Translations under genes and position numbers: made by a program | The notes under the pieces: model-generated | Databases searched by the model: none | What the model was told of the DNA's origin: nothing | What the model saw: only the letters and a program-made list of their open reading frames with translations | Shown here: positions 46,295-55,138 of the stretch, piece by piece | Layout: every line of letters starts with the position of its first letter | Numbering within the stretch: position 1 is the stretch's first letter | NCBI RefSeq assembly: GCF_016937655.1 | Contig: NZ_JAFHKL010000010.1 | Span: 161,526-225,525, forward strand | Direction of reading: 5' to 3' | DNA: 64,000 nt | From: Chromobacterium alkanivorans | GTDB taxonomy: Bacteria > Pseudomonadota > Gammaproteobacteria > Burkholderiales > Chromobacteriaceae

Positions 46295-47338
46295 ATGAAC
46301 AGCATGCACAGACAGCAGTATCTTCGCCGCCGGGCCCGCTGGGGTTATGGCTGGGCGCTTTGCGCGGCGGTGCTATGGGGCGCGTGGTACGTGCCGGGCG
46401 CCGCGGTGTGGCACGAGGCGCCGCTGGCCGGGCTGGCGGGCGGGCGGCCGGAGCGGTTTCTGATGGCGACCGCGGTGTTGACTGCATTTCACGCCTGCCT
46501 GGTGGCGGCGTTTCAATTATTGTGGCTGGCGGCCCTGGGCAAGCTGGCCGACTTCTTCCGCACGCTCTGGCGTTTCGGCGGCATTTCCAAATGGTATTTC
46601 CTGGCCGCGGTATTGGGCGGCCTGATGGCCAATTTCGGCTCTTATCTGGCGATGGGTTATGTCGGCGCGGTGTTTGCCGCGGTGGCGGGCCTGTTGTATC
46701 CGGTGGTGGGCGCGGCGCTGGCGCGTTTGTGGTATCGCGAGCGGATAGGCCCCCGCGCGGCGCTGGGCATCGCGGTCATCGTGCTGGGCGGGGCGGCGAT
46801 TTACGCGCCGGGCCTGTCCGGCGATCTGAGCGGAGCAGGCGACGCGCGCTGGCTGGGTTATCTGGGCGGCGCGCTGGCGGCGCTGGGCTGGGGCCTGGAG
46901 GGCGCCATCGTCGGACGGGCGATGGATGTGACCGATCCCGATTGCGGGGTGGCGATCCGCTATCTGGCCGAGGCGCTGTATTGGGTGTTGCTGATTCTGC
47001 CGGCGCTGGCCTGGCTGACCCCCTTGCCGGTGTATGCGCTGGCCGGCGAACTGTGGTCGTGGCGGCCCATGCTTTATCTGGCGGTGGGCGGACTCAGCTT
47101 CGCTTTCTGCGCGGTGGCCTGGTACAAGTCCTTCCCCTTGATCGGCGTGGGCCGCGGCCAGGCGATAGGCGCTTTCTACGCGCTGTTCGCGACCTTGTTC
47201 ACCGCGGCGTTCACCTTGAACTTTCCCGAGTGGCATTTTCTGATTGGCCTGGCCCTGGTGATTCTGGGCGGTTTCGTCATGGTGTCGGACAGCGAGCGCG
47301 ATCTGGGCGCGGTGCGCAATGTGGAGGGCGGAGCATGA
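46295..47338 (+). CDS. DMT-superfamily (EamA-like) transporter
   Basis: 347-residue inner membrane transporter with 10 predicted helices. Two EamA-like halves: WALCAAVLWGAWYVPG at the start and WLGYLGGALAALGWGLEG in the middle; each ends in a conserved helix (AALGIAVIVLGGAAIY, FLIGLALVILGGFVM). Substrate unknown; the shared operator with betBA suggests a choline-, betaine- or related quaternary amine-linked compound. Start at the ATG at 46295 with AAGAGGAG upstream. Overlaps the next gene by 4 bases (ATGA). Confidence 0.82.
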   Translation: MNSMHRQQYLRRRARWGYGWALCAAVLWGAWYVPGAAVWHEAPLAGLAGGRPERFLMATAVLTAFHACLVAAFQLLWLAALGKLADFFRTLWRFGGISKWYFLAAVLGGLMANFGSYLAMGYVGAVFAAVAGLLYPVVGAALARLWYRERIGPRAALGIAVIVLGGAAIYAPGLSGDLSGAGDARWLGYLGGALAALGWGLEGAIVGRAMDVTDPDCGVAIRYLAEALYWVLLILPALAWLTPLPVYALAGELWSWRPMLYLAVGGLSFAFCAVAWYKSFPLIGVGRGQAIGAFYALFATLFTAAFTLNFPEWHFLIGLALVILGGFVMVSDSERDLGAVRNVEGGA

Positions 47339-47610
47339 AGGTGCACATCAAGGGCTTCATTCTGCAGGCGTTGGCCCGTCAGCCTGGCTTGTGGGACGTG
47401 GAGCTGGCCCGGCGCATCTGCCGGGAGTACCGCAAGCCGGAAGACGCCTATTGGCTGGGCATGGTGCGGGCCTGCCTGGCGGATCTGAGCGCCAGCGGCC
47501 TGGTGGTGGCGCTGTGCGAGCGCTGGCAGGAGGAGGGCGCGCGCCTGTTGTTCAACTATCGCGTCAGCGATTTCGGGCTGGAGCGCATGCGTCAGACCGG
47601 TTTGGCCTGA
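47335..47610 (+). CDS. Small winged-helix-like hypothetical protein
   Basis: 91-residue protein translationally coupled to the transporter. MKVHIKGFILQALARQPGLWDVELARRICREY looks like the first helices of a winged helix, and ALCERWQEEGARLLFNYRVSDFGLERM the wing and last helix. It is cytoplasmic with no metal motif. A DNA-binding or regulatory partner of the transporter is possible; I do not recognise a named family. Its TGA stop touches repeat copy E. Confidence 0.75.
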   Translation: MKVHIKGFILQALARQPGLWDVELARRICREYRKPEDAYWLGMVRACLADLSASGLVVALCERWQEEGARLLFNYRVSDFGLERMRQTGLA

Positions 47611-47752
47611 GAAGCGGTTGGCGGCCTCGCCGACAAGAGCGAGGCGAAAACGGTTGAGAAAGCGGAATGTACAGGGGGTACATCAGCGTTTCGAAGCCGG
47701 CGCCCATCGCACAATCGCTCTACCGACGCGCAGCAGATCGTAAACAGGTTCT
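47610..47752. repeat. Dispersed stop-codon-associated repeat, copy E
   Basis: 143 bp beginning on the last base of the preceding TGA and ending GCAGATCGTAAACAGGTTCT. Shares GAGGCGAAAACGG, AAAGCGGAATGTAC, CGTTTCGAAGCC and CGACGCGCAGCAG with the other copies. Hairpin arm ATGTAC-AGGGG-GTACAT. Confidence 0.83.
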
Positions 47753-47764
47753 AAGGAGAAGGAC

Positions 47765-47875
47765 ATGTCCGGGTATTGGGGTTATGAAGGCGCATCCACG
47801 CTGGCGATGGTTGTGATCGTGAGTTTGAGCCTGGCGGCATTGTTCATCGCCAGGCGTTATGTGAGGACGCTATAG
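47765..47875 (+). CDS. 36-residue single-helix membrane protein
   Basis: Short gene with an unusually strong Shine-Dalgarno (AAGGAGAAGGAC directly before the ATG). The peptide MSGYWGYEGASTLAMVVIVS continues LSLAALFIARRYVRTL: one hydrophobic helix of about 19 residues, aromatic N-terminal flank and a positively charged C-terminus (ARRYVR), which predicts the C-terminus in the cytoplasm. Size and shape resemble small subunits of membrane complexes (CydX- or KdpF-like), but no sequence match is recalled. It lies just after repeat E and downstream of the DMT transporter. Confidence 0.62.
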   Translation: MSGYWGYEGASTLAMVVIVSLSLAALFIARRYVRTL

Positions 47876-47965
47876 GTCTGAAGGCAAAAGCCCGCAGCGC
47901 GCGTTCCGTTTTCTCAGCCGCAAGGGCTGGTCTCGCCCTTGCGCCTCCCTGGCTTGGAACCCGCT

Positions 47966-49381
47966 TTACAGCTGCGCGGCGTAGGCCTCCAGTTGGGCCA
48001 GCACTCCTTGTGCCTGTTCGCTCAGTTCGCCGGCGCGGGCTTCCGCCATTTCGTGGCGGAATTGCTGGACATCCCGGCCGGGGCCGCCGTTGAGCTTGGC
48101 CTGGCGCCAGGTTTGCCAGCGCTGCTGTTCCTCGCCGGACAGGGAGCGCGGGAAGTTGCGCGCGCGGTAGCGGAACAAGAGTTCGGCCAGTTGCGGGTCT
48201 TCGAAGAAAGCCATCTCGCCGGCCAGTTGGTCGGCCGACATGCGGCGCAGCTTGGTCAGCACTTTGCGGTCGTTGTTGGAAACGAAGCCGCCGTAGAGAT
48301 TCTCGTCGACGTCGCGCGGCTCGCCGGCCTCGCGTTTGTAGACCTTGCGCCAGACCGGGGTCAGGTCCGGCAGCGCGCCGGCGTAGTCGGCGTGGCGATG
48401 GACTTGTTCCATGTCCAGCCCCCAGTGCGCGGCGCGTTCGGCGCTCAGCACCTTGAGATTGGCGACCACGAACGGCGATTTATTGACGTGCACGGTCTTG
48501 AGCGGCAAGCGCTGCACGCCTTCCGGCAGGTCTTCGCTGCGGGTGTACAAGCGTTCGCGAATGTCGTCCGGGCCCAGACCCTGCAATTCGCGGGGGTCGT
48601 GGGACAAATCCCAGACGATGACCTCGTTGGCGTTGTACGGGTGGGCCGCCAGCGGCCAGACCACGGCCATATTGCCGCGTTCGGCGCCGTACATGCCGGA
48701 AACGTGCAGCACGGGCTTGGGGTCGTGAAGGCTGAGCTGGACCTTGACCGCGTCTTTCTTGCGCAGCGACAGATAGAAGTCGAACAGCTTGGGCTGATGC
48801 CGCTTGATCAGACGCGCCAGCGCGATGGTGGCGCGCACGTCGGACAGCGCGTCGTGGGCGGCTTCGTGCGCCAGGCCGTTGGCGGCGCTCAGGTGCTCCA
48901 GCTTGAAGCTGGGGCGTCCGTCTTCGTGTTGCGGCCACTGGATGCCCTCCGGGCGCAGCGCGAAGGTGGCGCGCACCAGGTCCAGCAAATCCCAGCGGCC
49001 GCATTGGTTCTGCCATTCGCGCGCATACGGGTCCATCAGATTGCGCCAGAACAGGAAGCGGGTGACTTCGTCGTCGAAGCGGATGGAGTTGTAGCCGACG
49101 CCGACGGTGCCCGGCGTCGCCAGCTCGCGTTCGATCACGGCGGCGAATTCGTGTTCGGCCACGCCGTGTTGCAAGCACCATTGCGGGGTGATGCCGGTCA
49201 GCAGGCAGGCCACCGGGGACGGCAGGTAGTCGGGCGCCGGCCGAGCGTAGAGCATGACCGGCTCGCCGATTTCATTGAGCTCGGCGTCGGTGCGGATGCC
49301 GGCGAACTGCGAGGGACGATCCTGGCGCGGCACGGCGCCGAAGGTTTCGTAGTCGTGCCAGAAGAAGCTGTGATTGGACAT
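47966..49381 (-). CDS. sbcB: Exodeoxyribonuclease I
   Basis: 471-residue single-strand 3'-5' exonuclease used in recombination and mismatch repair. DEDD motif I FWHDYETFG (Asp10, Glu12), YNSIRFDDEVTRF (motif II), AHDALSDVRATIALA (motif III) and a C-terminal ExoI domain with YGGFVSNNDRK. Length matches E. coli ExoI (475). Start at the ATG at 49381, MSNHSFFWHDYE; an upstream in-frame start at 49420 adds residues outside the family. Confidence 0.94.
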   Translation of the reverse strand: MSNHSFFWHDYETFGAVPRQDRPSQFAGIRTDAELNEIGEPVMLYARPAPDYLPSPVACLLTGITPQWCLQHGVAEHEFAAVIERELATPGTVGVGYNSIRFDDEVTRFLFWRNLMDPYAREWQNQCGRWDLLDLVRATFALRPEGIQWPQHEDGRPSFKLEHLSAANGLAHEAAHDALSDVRATIALARLIKRHQPKLFDFYLSLRKKDAVKVQLSLHDPKPVLHVSGMYGAERGNMAVVWPLAAHPYNANEVIVWDLSHDPRELQGLGPDDIRERLYTRSEDLPEGVQRLPLKTVHVNKSPFVVANLKVLSAERAAHWGLDMEQVHRHADYAGALPDLTPVWRKVYKREAGEPRDVDENLYGGFVSNNDRKVLTKLRRMSADQLAGEMAFFEDPQLAELLFRYRARNFPRSLSGEEQQRWQTWRQAKLNGGPGRDVQQFRHEMAEARAGELSEQAQGVLAQLEAYAAQL

Positions 49382-49469
49382 GGCGGCAACAATGCGGTGA
49401 AGTTGGCCGCATTGTCGCATCCATGGCGCGGCGGGGCCAGCCGCGCCGTTCTCGTCCGTCCGCCGTGCC

Positions 49470-50258
49470 CTAATCCATCCACGCGGGCTTGCGCGTCTCC
49501 AGCATGGCCTGGACGCCTTCGCGGCCTTCCTCGCTCAGGCGGATGGCGACGATGCGCTGGATGCAGAGTTCCATGCTCTCTTCCCCGACGCCCAGGCCGG
49601 CGATGTCGGCCAGCAGGCGCTTGGCCTCCAGCATCGCCGCCGGGCCGTTGATCAGCAGATGGTTGATCAGAAAGTCCACCGCCATGTCCAGCTCATCGCT
49701 TTCCACCACCTGGTGCACCAGCCCCAGGCGCTTGGCCTTGCCGGCGTTGAAGCGTTCCGCGGTCATGAAGTAGCGGCGCGTCGAGCGTTCGCCGATGGCG
49801 CGGACCATATAGGGCGCCACCAGCGCGGGAATCACGCCCAGCTTGACGTCGGAAAAGCTGAACAGCGCTTCCGAGCTGGCGATGGACACGTCGCAGCAGG
49901 CGACCAGCCCCGCGCCCAGACCGAAGGCGGATCCCTGTATTTTGGCGATGGTGGGTTTGGGCAAGGTGTCCAGCGTGCGCAGCAGCTTGGCCAGCAGGCG
50001 GGCGTGGCGCTCCAGCTCTTCGCGTCCGAAGCCGGCCATCCGCCGCATCCAGTCGATGTCGTGGCCGGCGGAAAAGCTGATGCCGCTGCCGGTCAGCACC
50101 ACGGCGCGCACGCTCGCGTCTTCGGCCAGGGTTTCCAGCATCGCGGTCAGCAGGCCGACGCTGCTGTCGTCCAGCGCGTTCAGCAGCTCGGCGCGGTTGA
50201 GGGTGACGGTGGCGATTCCCTTTGGATCAACGGCAAGCAAAACGGACTCGGCGGTCAT
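49470..50258 (-). CDS. Enoyl-CoA hydratase/isomerase family protein
   Basis: 262-residue crotonase-fold protein. VTLNRAELLNALDD, the oxyanion segment SGISFSAGHDIDWM, and GSAFGLGAGLVACCDVSIAS are present; Glu residues in the usual catalytic helix region can be seen (MTAERFNAGKAKRLGLV). The HDIDWM form resembles methylglutaconyl-CoA hydratases, but the specific substrate is not clear. Upstream lies an alpha/beta hydrolase gene, 31 bases away on the same strand. Confidence 0.85.
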   Translation of the reverse strand: MTAESVLLAVDPKGIATVTLNRAELLNALDDSSVGLLTAMLETLAEDASVRAVVLTGSGISFSAGHDIDWMRRMAGFGREELERHARLLAKLLRTLDTLPKPTIAKIQGSAFGLGAGLVACCDVSIASSEALFSFSDVKLGVIPALVAPYMVRAIGERSTRRYFMTAERFNAGKAKRLGLVHQVVESDELDMAVDFLINHLLINGPAAMLEAKRLLADIAGLGVGEESMELCIQRIVAIRLSEEGREGVQAMLETRKPAWMD

Positions 50259-50289
50259 TCGGTTCTCCTTGTTCTAGACGATGGGCGTT

Positions 50290-51078
50290 TCAGCTGTGGC
50301 CAAAACGGATAATGCTGCGGACAAAGGCGTCCGCTGCCTCGATGTGCAATACATGGCCGGCGCCCGGCAGGATTTCCAGCTGCGCGCCGGGCAGCCGTTC
50401 GCGCAGCAGCTCGGCTTGATACAAGGGCGTCAGGCGGTCTTCGTCGCCAACCAGTATATGGCAGGGCATGGTCAGCTCGTGCAGCCAGGTGCGCGCGTCG
50501 TGTTCGGTGACGCCGGCGATCAGACGGATCACCGCGTCCCAATCCACCATGCCGGCGATCAGCTTCATATCGTCCAGCATGGCGACGTTGCTGGCCAGAA
50601 AACGGCTGGAAAACAGCCAGGGCACGCTGACCGCGTAGCGCAAATCCAGCCCGCCGCTGTGGTTGGCCGCAATCCAGCTGTCGCTGATATGGTTGTTGAC
50701 GCTGTCGGCCCAGGCCAGCGTGGCGGCCAGCAGCAGCCGCGACACGCGCTCGGGATGACGGTGGGCGAAATGCTGAGCCACCATGCCGCCGTAAGACAAG
50801 CCGGTGAGATAGACCTCGGCAATGCCCAAATGATTCAACAGCCCGGCGGCGAGGTCGGCTTGTTCGCTGAGCGGGTATTTGTCGCCGCCGGGGCGGTCGC
50901 TTTGGCCCTGGCCGAGAAAATCGAAGCGCAACAGCTGGAAATGCGGCTCCAGCTGCGGCTGCAGCAGGGCCCAGGCCGCGGTGGACATGGTGATGCCGTT
51001 GAACAGCGCCAGCACTTGGGCGCCCTGTCCGCTGAGTTCGTAATAGACCTTGTGTCCGGCGATTTCGGCATAGGGCAT
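50290..51078 (-). CDS. Alpha/beta hydrolase
   Basis: 262-residue alpha/beta hydrolase. Nucleophile elbow GLSYGG (Ser about 95), oxyanion region FNGITMSTAAW, DFLGQGQSDRP, acid in VGDEDRLTPL and His in GAGHVLHIE complete the triad. The profile is like 3-oxoadipate enol-lactonases, but the pathway is not present here. Probably co-transcribed with the following hydratase gene. Confidence 0.85.
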   Translation of the reverse strand: MPYAEIAGHKVYYELSGQGAQVLALFNGITMSTAAWALLQPQLEPHFQLLRFDFLGQGQSDRPGGDKYPLSEQADLAAGLLNHLGIAEVYLTGLSYGGMVAQHFAHRHPERVSRLLLAATLAWADSVNNHISDSWIAANHSGGLDLRYAVSVPWLFSSRFLASNVAMLDDMKLIAGMVDWDAVIRLIAGVTEHDARTWLHELTMPCHILVGDEDRLTPLYQAELLRERLPGAQLEILPGAGHVLHIEAADAFVRSIIRFGHS

Positions 51079-51738
51079 GGCGTTGTTCCTTTGGTCAGGC
51101 GTTGCGCGGCGTCAACATGCATGCTTCATTCTAGAGCGAGCCGGCGCTTGCGGGGCAATTTGCTGGCGACGCGGGCGCAAGAGGAAGGGGCCGCGCCTAC
51201 GCGCGACCGGCGCGGTCGGCCGGCAAGCTCTGAATAAGGGTCAAGTGTTTGACGAATTAAACAATGAAGATTGGACGCCGGTGGCAGACGCTCTTGCGCG
51301 CACCGGCCGGATTGACAGGTCTGGACGGTCCGCCGGGGTGAGGCGCGCGCGCCACAGCGGCGATAATTTTTCGAGAGCGCTTGCACTAGATGTTGTCAAA
51401 TTTATTAAACGTGGCATAGGCTTCTGTTCAAGACTAAAACGACAAAGGCGCCCGCCGTCGTCGCGGCCGCCCGGCCGTGGCCGCCGTCGGCGCCGCACAG
51501 AGGAGACATCATGTTGGCAACGGACAAGGCGGTGGCGGCATGGCCGCGCGCGCTCGCGGCGGGACCTCCGGCCGGCGCGGGAAGCCGGACGGACTCTTGA
51601 ATCCATGCGCGCGGGTCCCGGCCGGCGCGACCATCAAGCAAGACATTCGATTGCTGCCGCGCCGCCTCGAGACGAGAGCCGCGCGGCGGACGCAGCCGGC
51701 CCGCGCCGCTGCGGGACTGCAATAGAGGGAACGACTCA
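51079..51738. other. 660-base intergenic region upstream of the PotA-like gene
   Basis: Gene-free except for a possible leader peptide (51511-51600). An AT-rich patch near 51390-51420 contains TTGCAC-N16-TATTAA, a weak promoter. The second half is very GC-rich with small inverted repeats. I find no known riboswitch. Confidence 0.45.
51511..51600 (+). CDS. Possible 29-residue leader peptide
   Basis: ATG preceded at 6 bases by GAGGAG; MLATDKAVAAWPRALAAGPP continues to TDS and a TGA. Ala/Pro/Gly-rich with no recognisable family. It might be a translated leader controlling the PotA-like gene 139 bases downstream, or chance. Confidence 0.3.
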   Translation: MLATDKAVAAWPRALAAGPPAGAGSRTDS

Positions 51739-52917
51739 ATGACGCAAGCTGTTGCCGCCAAACCGGCCCAAGCCGCTTTTTCCGCCCACAACGTCCAGGC
51801 CGCCGAGGCGCAGACCGACGCAGACAAGGCTTATCTGCGCATTGCCGGCGTGCTGAAAAAGTTCGGCGACCATGTCGCGGTGGATCATGTCGATCTGGAT
51901 ATCCGCAGAAATGAAATCTTCGCCCTGCTCGGCAGTTCCGGCTGCGGCAAGTCAACCCTGTTGCGCATGCTGGCGGGGATGGAGGCGCCGACTTCGGGCC
52001 GCATCATTCTGGACGGCGAGGACATGCAGGGCCTGCAGCCGTACGAGCGGCCGGTGAACATGATGTTCCAGAGCTACGCGCTGTTTCCGCACATGACGGT
52101 GGAGCAGAACGTGGCGTTTGGCCTGAAGCAGGACAAGGTGTCCCGGGAGGAGATCGCGGAGCGGGTGGGCAAGATGCTGGACCTGGTGCAGATGCGCAAG
52201 TACGCCAACCGCAAGCCTCATCAGCTGTCCGGCGGCCAGCAGCAACGCGTGGCGCTGGCGCGCAGCCTGGTCAAGCGGCCCAAGCTGTTGTTGCTGGACG
52301 AGCCCTTGGGCGCTCTGGACAAGAAGCTGCGCCAGCAGACCCAGCTGGAGCTGGTCAACACCATCGAGCAGGTGGGTGTGACCTGCATCATGGTGACCCA
52401 TGATCAGGAGGAGGCGATGACCATGGCCAGCCGCATCGGCATCATGAGCGAAGGCTCCTTGCTGCAGGTGGGCACTCCGTCTGAAATTTACGATTACCCC
52501 AACTGTCGCTTCACCGCCGAGTTCATCGGCGAGAGCAATATCTTCGAGGGCGCGGTGGTGGTGGACGAGCCGGATCTGGTCGAAGTCCGTTCGCCGGAGC
52601 TGGGCGGGGACATCCGCATCGACCACGGGATTACCGGCCCCAAGGGCATGCATGTCTGGGCCAGCATCCGGCCGGAGGATGTGCGGCTGGACGTCAAGCC
52701 GCTGCCGGCCGGCCCCAACGTCGCCGCCGGCGTGGTGGAGGACATCGCCTATCTGGGCAGTTATTCCATCTATCACGTGAAACTGGCCAGCGGCAAAGTC
52801 GTCAAATCGGTGGTGCCGTCTTCGCGTTGGTATGATGCGGGCGAAACCGCGCCGACCTGGGGCGACGCGGTGTTCGTCAGCTGGCGGCAGGATGTTCCGG
52901 TGGTGTTGACCCGCTAA
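51739..52917 (+). CDS. Polyamine-type ABC transporter ATP-binding protein (PotA/PotG-like)
   Basis: 392-residue ATPase with a 30-residue Ala-rich N-terminal extension. Walker [47 protein letters not shown] and [12 protein letters not shown], then a C-terminal TOBE region ([18 protein letters not shown]). The closest family is putrescine/spermidine importer ATPases. No permease or binding protein gene is next to it and a terminator follows directly, so it is an orphan or works with permeases elsewhere. The neighbouring puuB supports putrescine use. Confidence 0.87.
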   Translation: MTQAVAAKPAQAAFSAHNVQAAEAQTDADKAYLRIAGVLKKFGDHVAVDHVDLDIRRNEIFALLGSSGCGKSTLLRMLAGMEAPTSGRIILDGEDMQGLQPYERPVNMMFQSYALFPHMTVEQNVAFGLKQDKVSREEIAERVGKMLDLVQMRKYANRKPHQLSGGQQQRVALARSLVKRPKLLLLDEPLGALDKKLRQQTQLELVNTIEQVGVTCIMVTHDQEEAMTMASRIGIMSEGSLLQVGTPSEIYDYPNCRFTAEFIGESNIFEGAVVVDEPDLVEVRSPELGGDIRIDHGITGPKGMHVWASIRPEDVRLDVKPLPAGPNVAAGVVEDIAYLGSYSIYHVKLASGKVVKSVVPSSRWYDAGETAPTWGDAVFVSWRQDVPVVLTR

Positions 52918-52931
52918 GGCGCGCCCGCAAG

Positions 52932-52961
52932 CGGATGCCCGCCGCCGGGCATCCGTTTTTT
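52932..52961 (+). terminator. Terminator after the PotA-like gene
   Basis: CGGATGCCCG-CCGC-CGGGCATCCG followed by six T; a 10-bp perfect stem. Confidence 0.93.
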
Positions 52962-53048
52962 CATCTTCCATCGCGAAAGGAAAGGTTTGACGCGTTTGTC
53001 CATCCCTTGATCCAGCCGCCGCATCATTCGTTTTCATGAGAGGTTTCC

Positions 53049-54338
53049 ATGCTTCGTTTTGCCCATCAAGCCCATGCGCCATCCTATTACGCCGCCACCG
53101 CTCTGCCCTGGGAGCCCGGGGCGGCGCTGCAAGGCGCCGTCGACTGCGATGTCTGCGTGGTGGGCGGCGGGCTGGCGGGCTTGTCGGCGGCGCTGAACCT
53201 GCGGGAGCGCGGATTTTCCGTCGTGCTGCTGGAGGGCGCGCAGATAGGCTTCGGCGCTTCCGGGCGCAACGGCGGGCAGGTGATCGCCGGCTTCGCCTGC
53301 GGCGTCGACACGCTGCGCGCGCAATTGGGCGACGGCCTGGCCAAACAGATGTGGGACATGTCGGTGGAGGCCGTGGACATCATCGAGCAGCGGGTGAACC
53401 GGCACCGCATCGACTGCGATTGGCGGCGCGGCTATGTCAGCGTGGCGGTCAAGCCGCGGCACATGCAGGAGCTGGAGGACTGGCAGCGCGAGGCGGCTCA
53501 GGTCTATGACTACGGCGGCATGCAGTTGTGGGACAAGGCCGAACTGCGCGCGCGCCTGGACAGCGACCGCTACCAGGGCGGCTTGTACGATCCGCGCTCG
53601 GGTCATCTTCATCCCTTGAACTACGCCTTGGGTCTGGCCCGCGCCGCGCGCGAGGCGGGCGTCGCCATTTACGAGCAAAGTCCGGCGCTGCGCCTGACGC
53701 GGGGCGCGCGGCCGCAGCTGGCGACCGAGCGGGGCGTGGTCAATTGCGCCCAGGTGGTGCTGGCCTGCAATTCCTACATCGGCGCGTTGGTGCCGGAACT
53801 GGAGCGGCGCATCATGCCGGCCGGCACCTATGTGATCGCCACCGAACCCTTGGGCAAGGAGCGGGCCGAGGCGCTGATCGCCAACGATATGGCGGTGTGC
53901 GACACCAATTTCGTGCTGGATTACTATCGCCTGTCCGCCGACCACCGCTTGCTGTTCGGCGGCAAGGTCAGCTATTCCGGCCGCGAGCCGGCCAATCTGG
54001 CGGCCGGCATGCGCAGCGACATGCTGCGGGTGTTCCCGCAACTGGCCGACGTCAAGATCGACTACGCCTGGGGCGGCTTCTGCGACATCACGGTGAACCG
54101 CGCGCCCGATTTTGGTCGGCTGGACGGCAATGTCTATTATCTGCAGGGCTTTTCCGGCCATGGGGTCAACATCACCGGCCTGGCCGGCAAGGTGGCGGCG
54201 GAGGCGGTGGCCGGCGACGCTTCGCGCTTCGACCTGTTCGCCAAGATTCGCCATAATCACTTCCCCGGCGGCAAATGGCTGCGCACGCCGGCCTTGGTGC
54301 TGGGCATGGCTTACTTCCGGATGCGGGATTATTTATAA
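53049..54338 (+). CDS. puuB: FAD-dependent oxidoreductase, gamma-glutamylputrescine oxidase type
   Basis: 429-residue DAO-family flavoprotein. VVGGGLAGLSAALNLRE (FAD Rossmann, about 36-52), GFGASGRNGGQVIAGF (the PuuB signature), and at the C-terminus YLQGFSGHGVNITGLAGKVAAEA. Oxidises gamma-glutamylputrescine to the aldehyde in the Puu pathway; a glycine/sarcosine-type amine oxidase is the alternative. GAGAGG precedes the ATG. Monocistronic, between two terminators. Confidence 0.82.
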   Translation: MLRFAHQAHAPSYYAATALPWEPGAALQGAVDCDVCVVGGGLAGLSAALNLRERGFSVVLLEGAQIGFGASGRNGGQVIAGFACGVDTLRAQLGDGLAKQMWDMSVEAVDIIEQRVNRHRIDCDWRRGYVSVAVKPRHMQELEDWQREAAQVYDYGGMQLWDKAELRARLDSDRYQGGLYDPRSGHLHPLNYALGLARAAREAGVAIYEQSPALRLTRGARPQLATERGVVNCAQVVLACNSYIGALVPELERRIMPAGTYVIATEPLGKERAEALIANDMAVCDTNFVLDYYRLSADHRLLFGGKVSYSGREPANLAAGMRSDMLRVFPQLADVKIDYAWGGFCDITVNRAPDFGRLDGNVYYLQGFSGHGVNITGLAGKVAAEAVAGDASRFDLFAKIRHNHFPGGKWLRTPALVLGMAYFRMRDYL

Positions 54339-54360
54339 GCGCCGCCGCGTCGCGGGCCAC

Positions 54361-54390
54361 GGGCAGCCTTCGCGCTGCCCTTTTGTTTTT
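54361..54390 (+). terminator. Terminator after puuB
   Basis: GGGCAGC-CTTCGC-GCTGCCC followed by TTTTGTTTTT. The T run touches the stop codon of the convergent gene. Confidence 0.85.
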
Positions 54391-54674
54391 CAGGAGGCGT
54401 CCAGATAATCGTAGCCGCCCCAATCCAGCGCGTAGGCGGTATGGTTGTCCGCGGTGCGGACGGGTTTGAGCAAGCCGTTTTGCTGCATGTAGACTAGGTG
54501 TTCGTGGACGTCGGCCGCGCTGTATTCGCCGCCGGATTCGCGCGAGAGCGCCAGAAACAGTTTGCGCTCGTCCAGATATTGGATGTGCATGGTCTGCAGC
54601 AGGCGCAGCGTGCGGAAAATCAAGGTTTCGTTGCGGGTCATGACAGCGGATATTTTATTTTTATGACTATTCAT
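54390..54674 (-). CDS. Hypothetical protein, winged-helix-like
   Basis: 94-residue protein I do not recognise. RNETLIFRTLRLLQTMHIQYL, EYSAADVHEHLVYMQQNGLL and TAYALDWGGYDYL suggest helix-helix-wing DNA-binding topology. Start uncertain: ATG 54674 or ATG 54641, neither with a good Shine-Dalgarno; a TTGACG just upstream of 54674 on this strand may be a -35, which would favour 54641. Confidence 0.65.
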   Translation of the reverse strand: MNSHKNKISAVMTRNETLIFRTLRLLQTMHIQYLDERKLFLALSRESGGEYSAADVHEHLVYMQQNGLLKPVRTADNHTAYALDWGGYDYLDAS

Positions 54675-54736
54675 TTATCTGACACTTTAGTTTGGTGCGT
54701 CAAGAAATATGACATTATTGTTTCAGGGGCCAGGGC

Positions 54737-55129
54737 ATGACGAAGGAACGGCCTGATTCGCCTTGCATCGCCGTGTGTTCCACCGCGGTGGGCGACGATA
54801 TCTGCCGCGGCTGCGCGCGCAGTTTCGATGAGATCTCGAATTGGTGCTTCATGGACGCGGAGGAGCGGGAGCGGGTGTGGCTGCAACTGCCGTCGCGTCA
54901 GCGCGGATTGAAGATCGCGGCGGTATTCGCCTGCCTGCCTGAGCTTCATCAAGGCCAGGACGGCGAGTGGATGAGCGTGCCCTGCCTGCCTTTGTGGTTC
55001 CGCATGGAGGGGGACTGCCTGCGTTGGCGGGCGGAAGCGGGGACGGTTTGCCAGCGCGATTGCGCCGGCTGGAGCCCGGCTCAGGTCGCCGCCTTCCTGC
55101 GCGAGCAGGCGGGGATCGAGCATAACTAG
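54737..55129 (+). CDS. DUF1289 domain protein
   Basis: 130-residue protein. SPCIAVCSTAVGDDICRGCARSFDEI is the DUF1289 cysteine motif (C-x3-C-x8-C-x2-C), probably metal-binding, followed by EISNWCFM. Its C-terminal half has further Cys residues (VPCLPL, CQRDCAGWSP). Function unknown. The following methyltransferase gene starts 9 bases later. Confidence 0.82.
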   Translation: MTKERPDSPCIAVCSTAVGDDICRGCARSFDEISNWCFMDAEERERVWLQLPSRQRGLKIAAVFACLPELHQGQDGEWMSVPCLPLWFRMEGDCLRWRAEAGTVCQRDCAGWSPAQVAAFLREQAGIEHN

Positions 55130-55138
55130 GGGGGAGAG

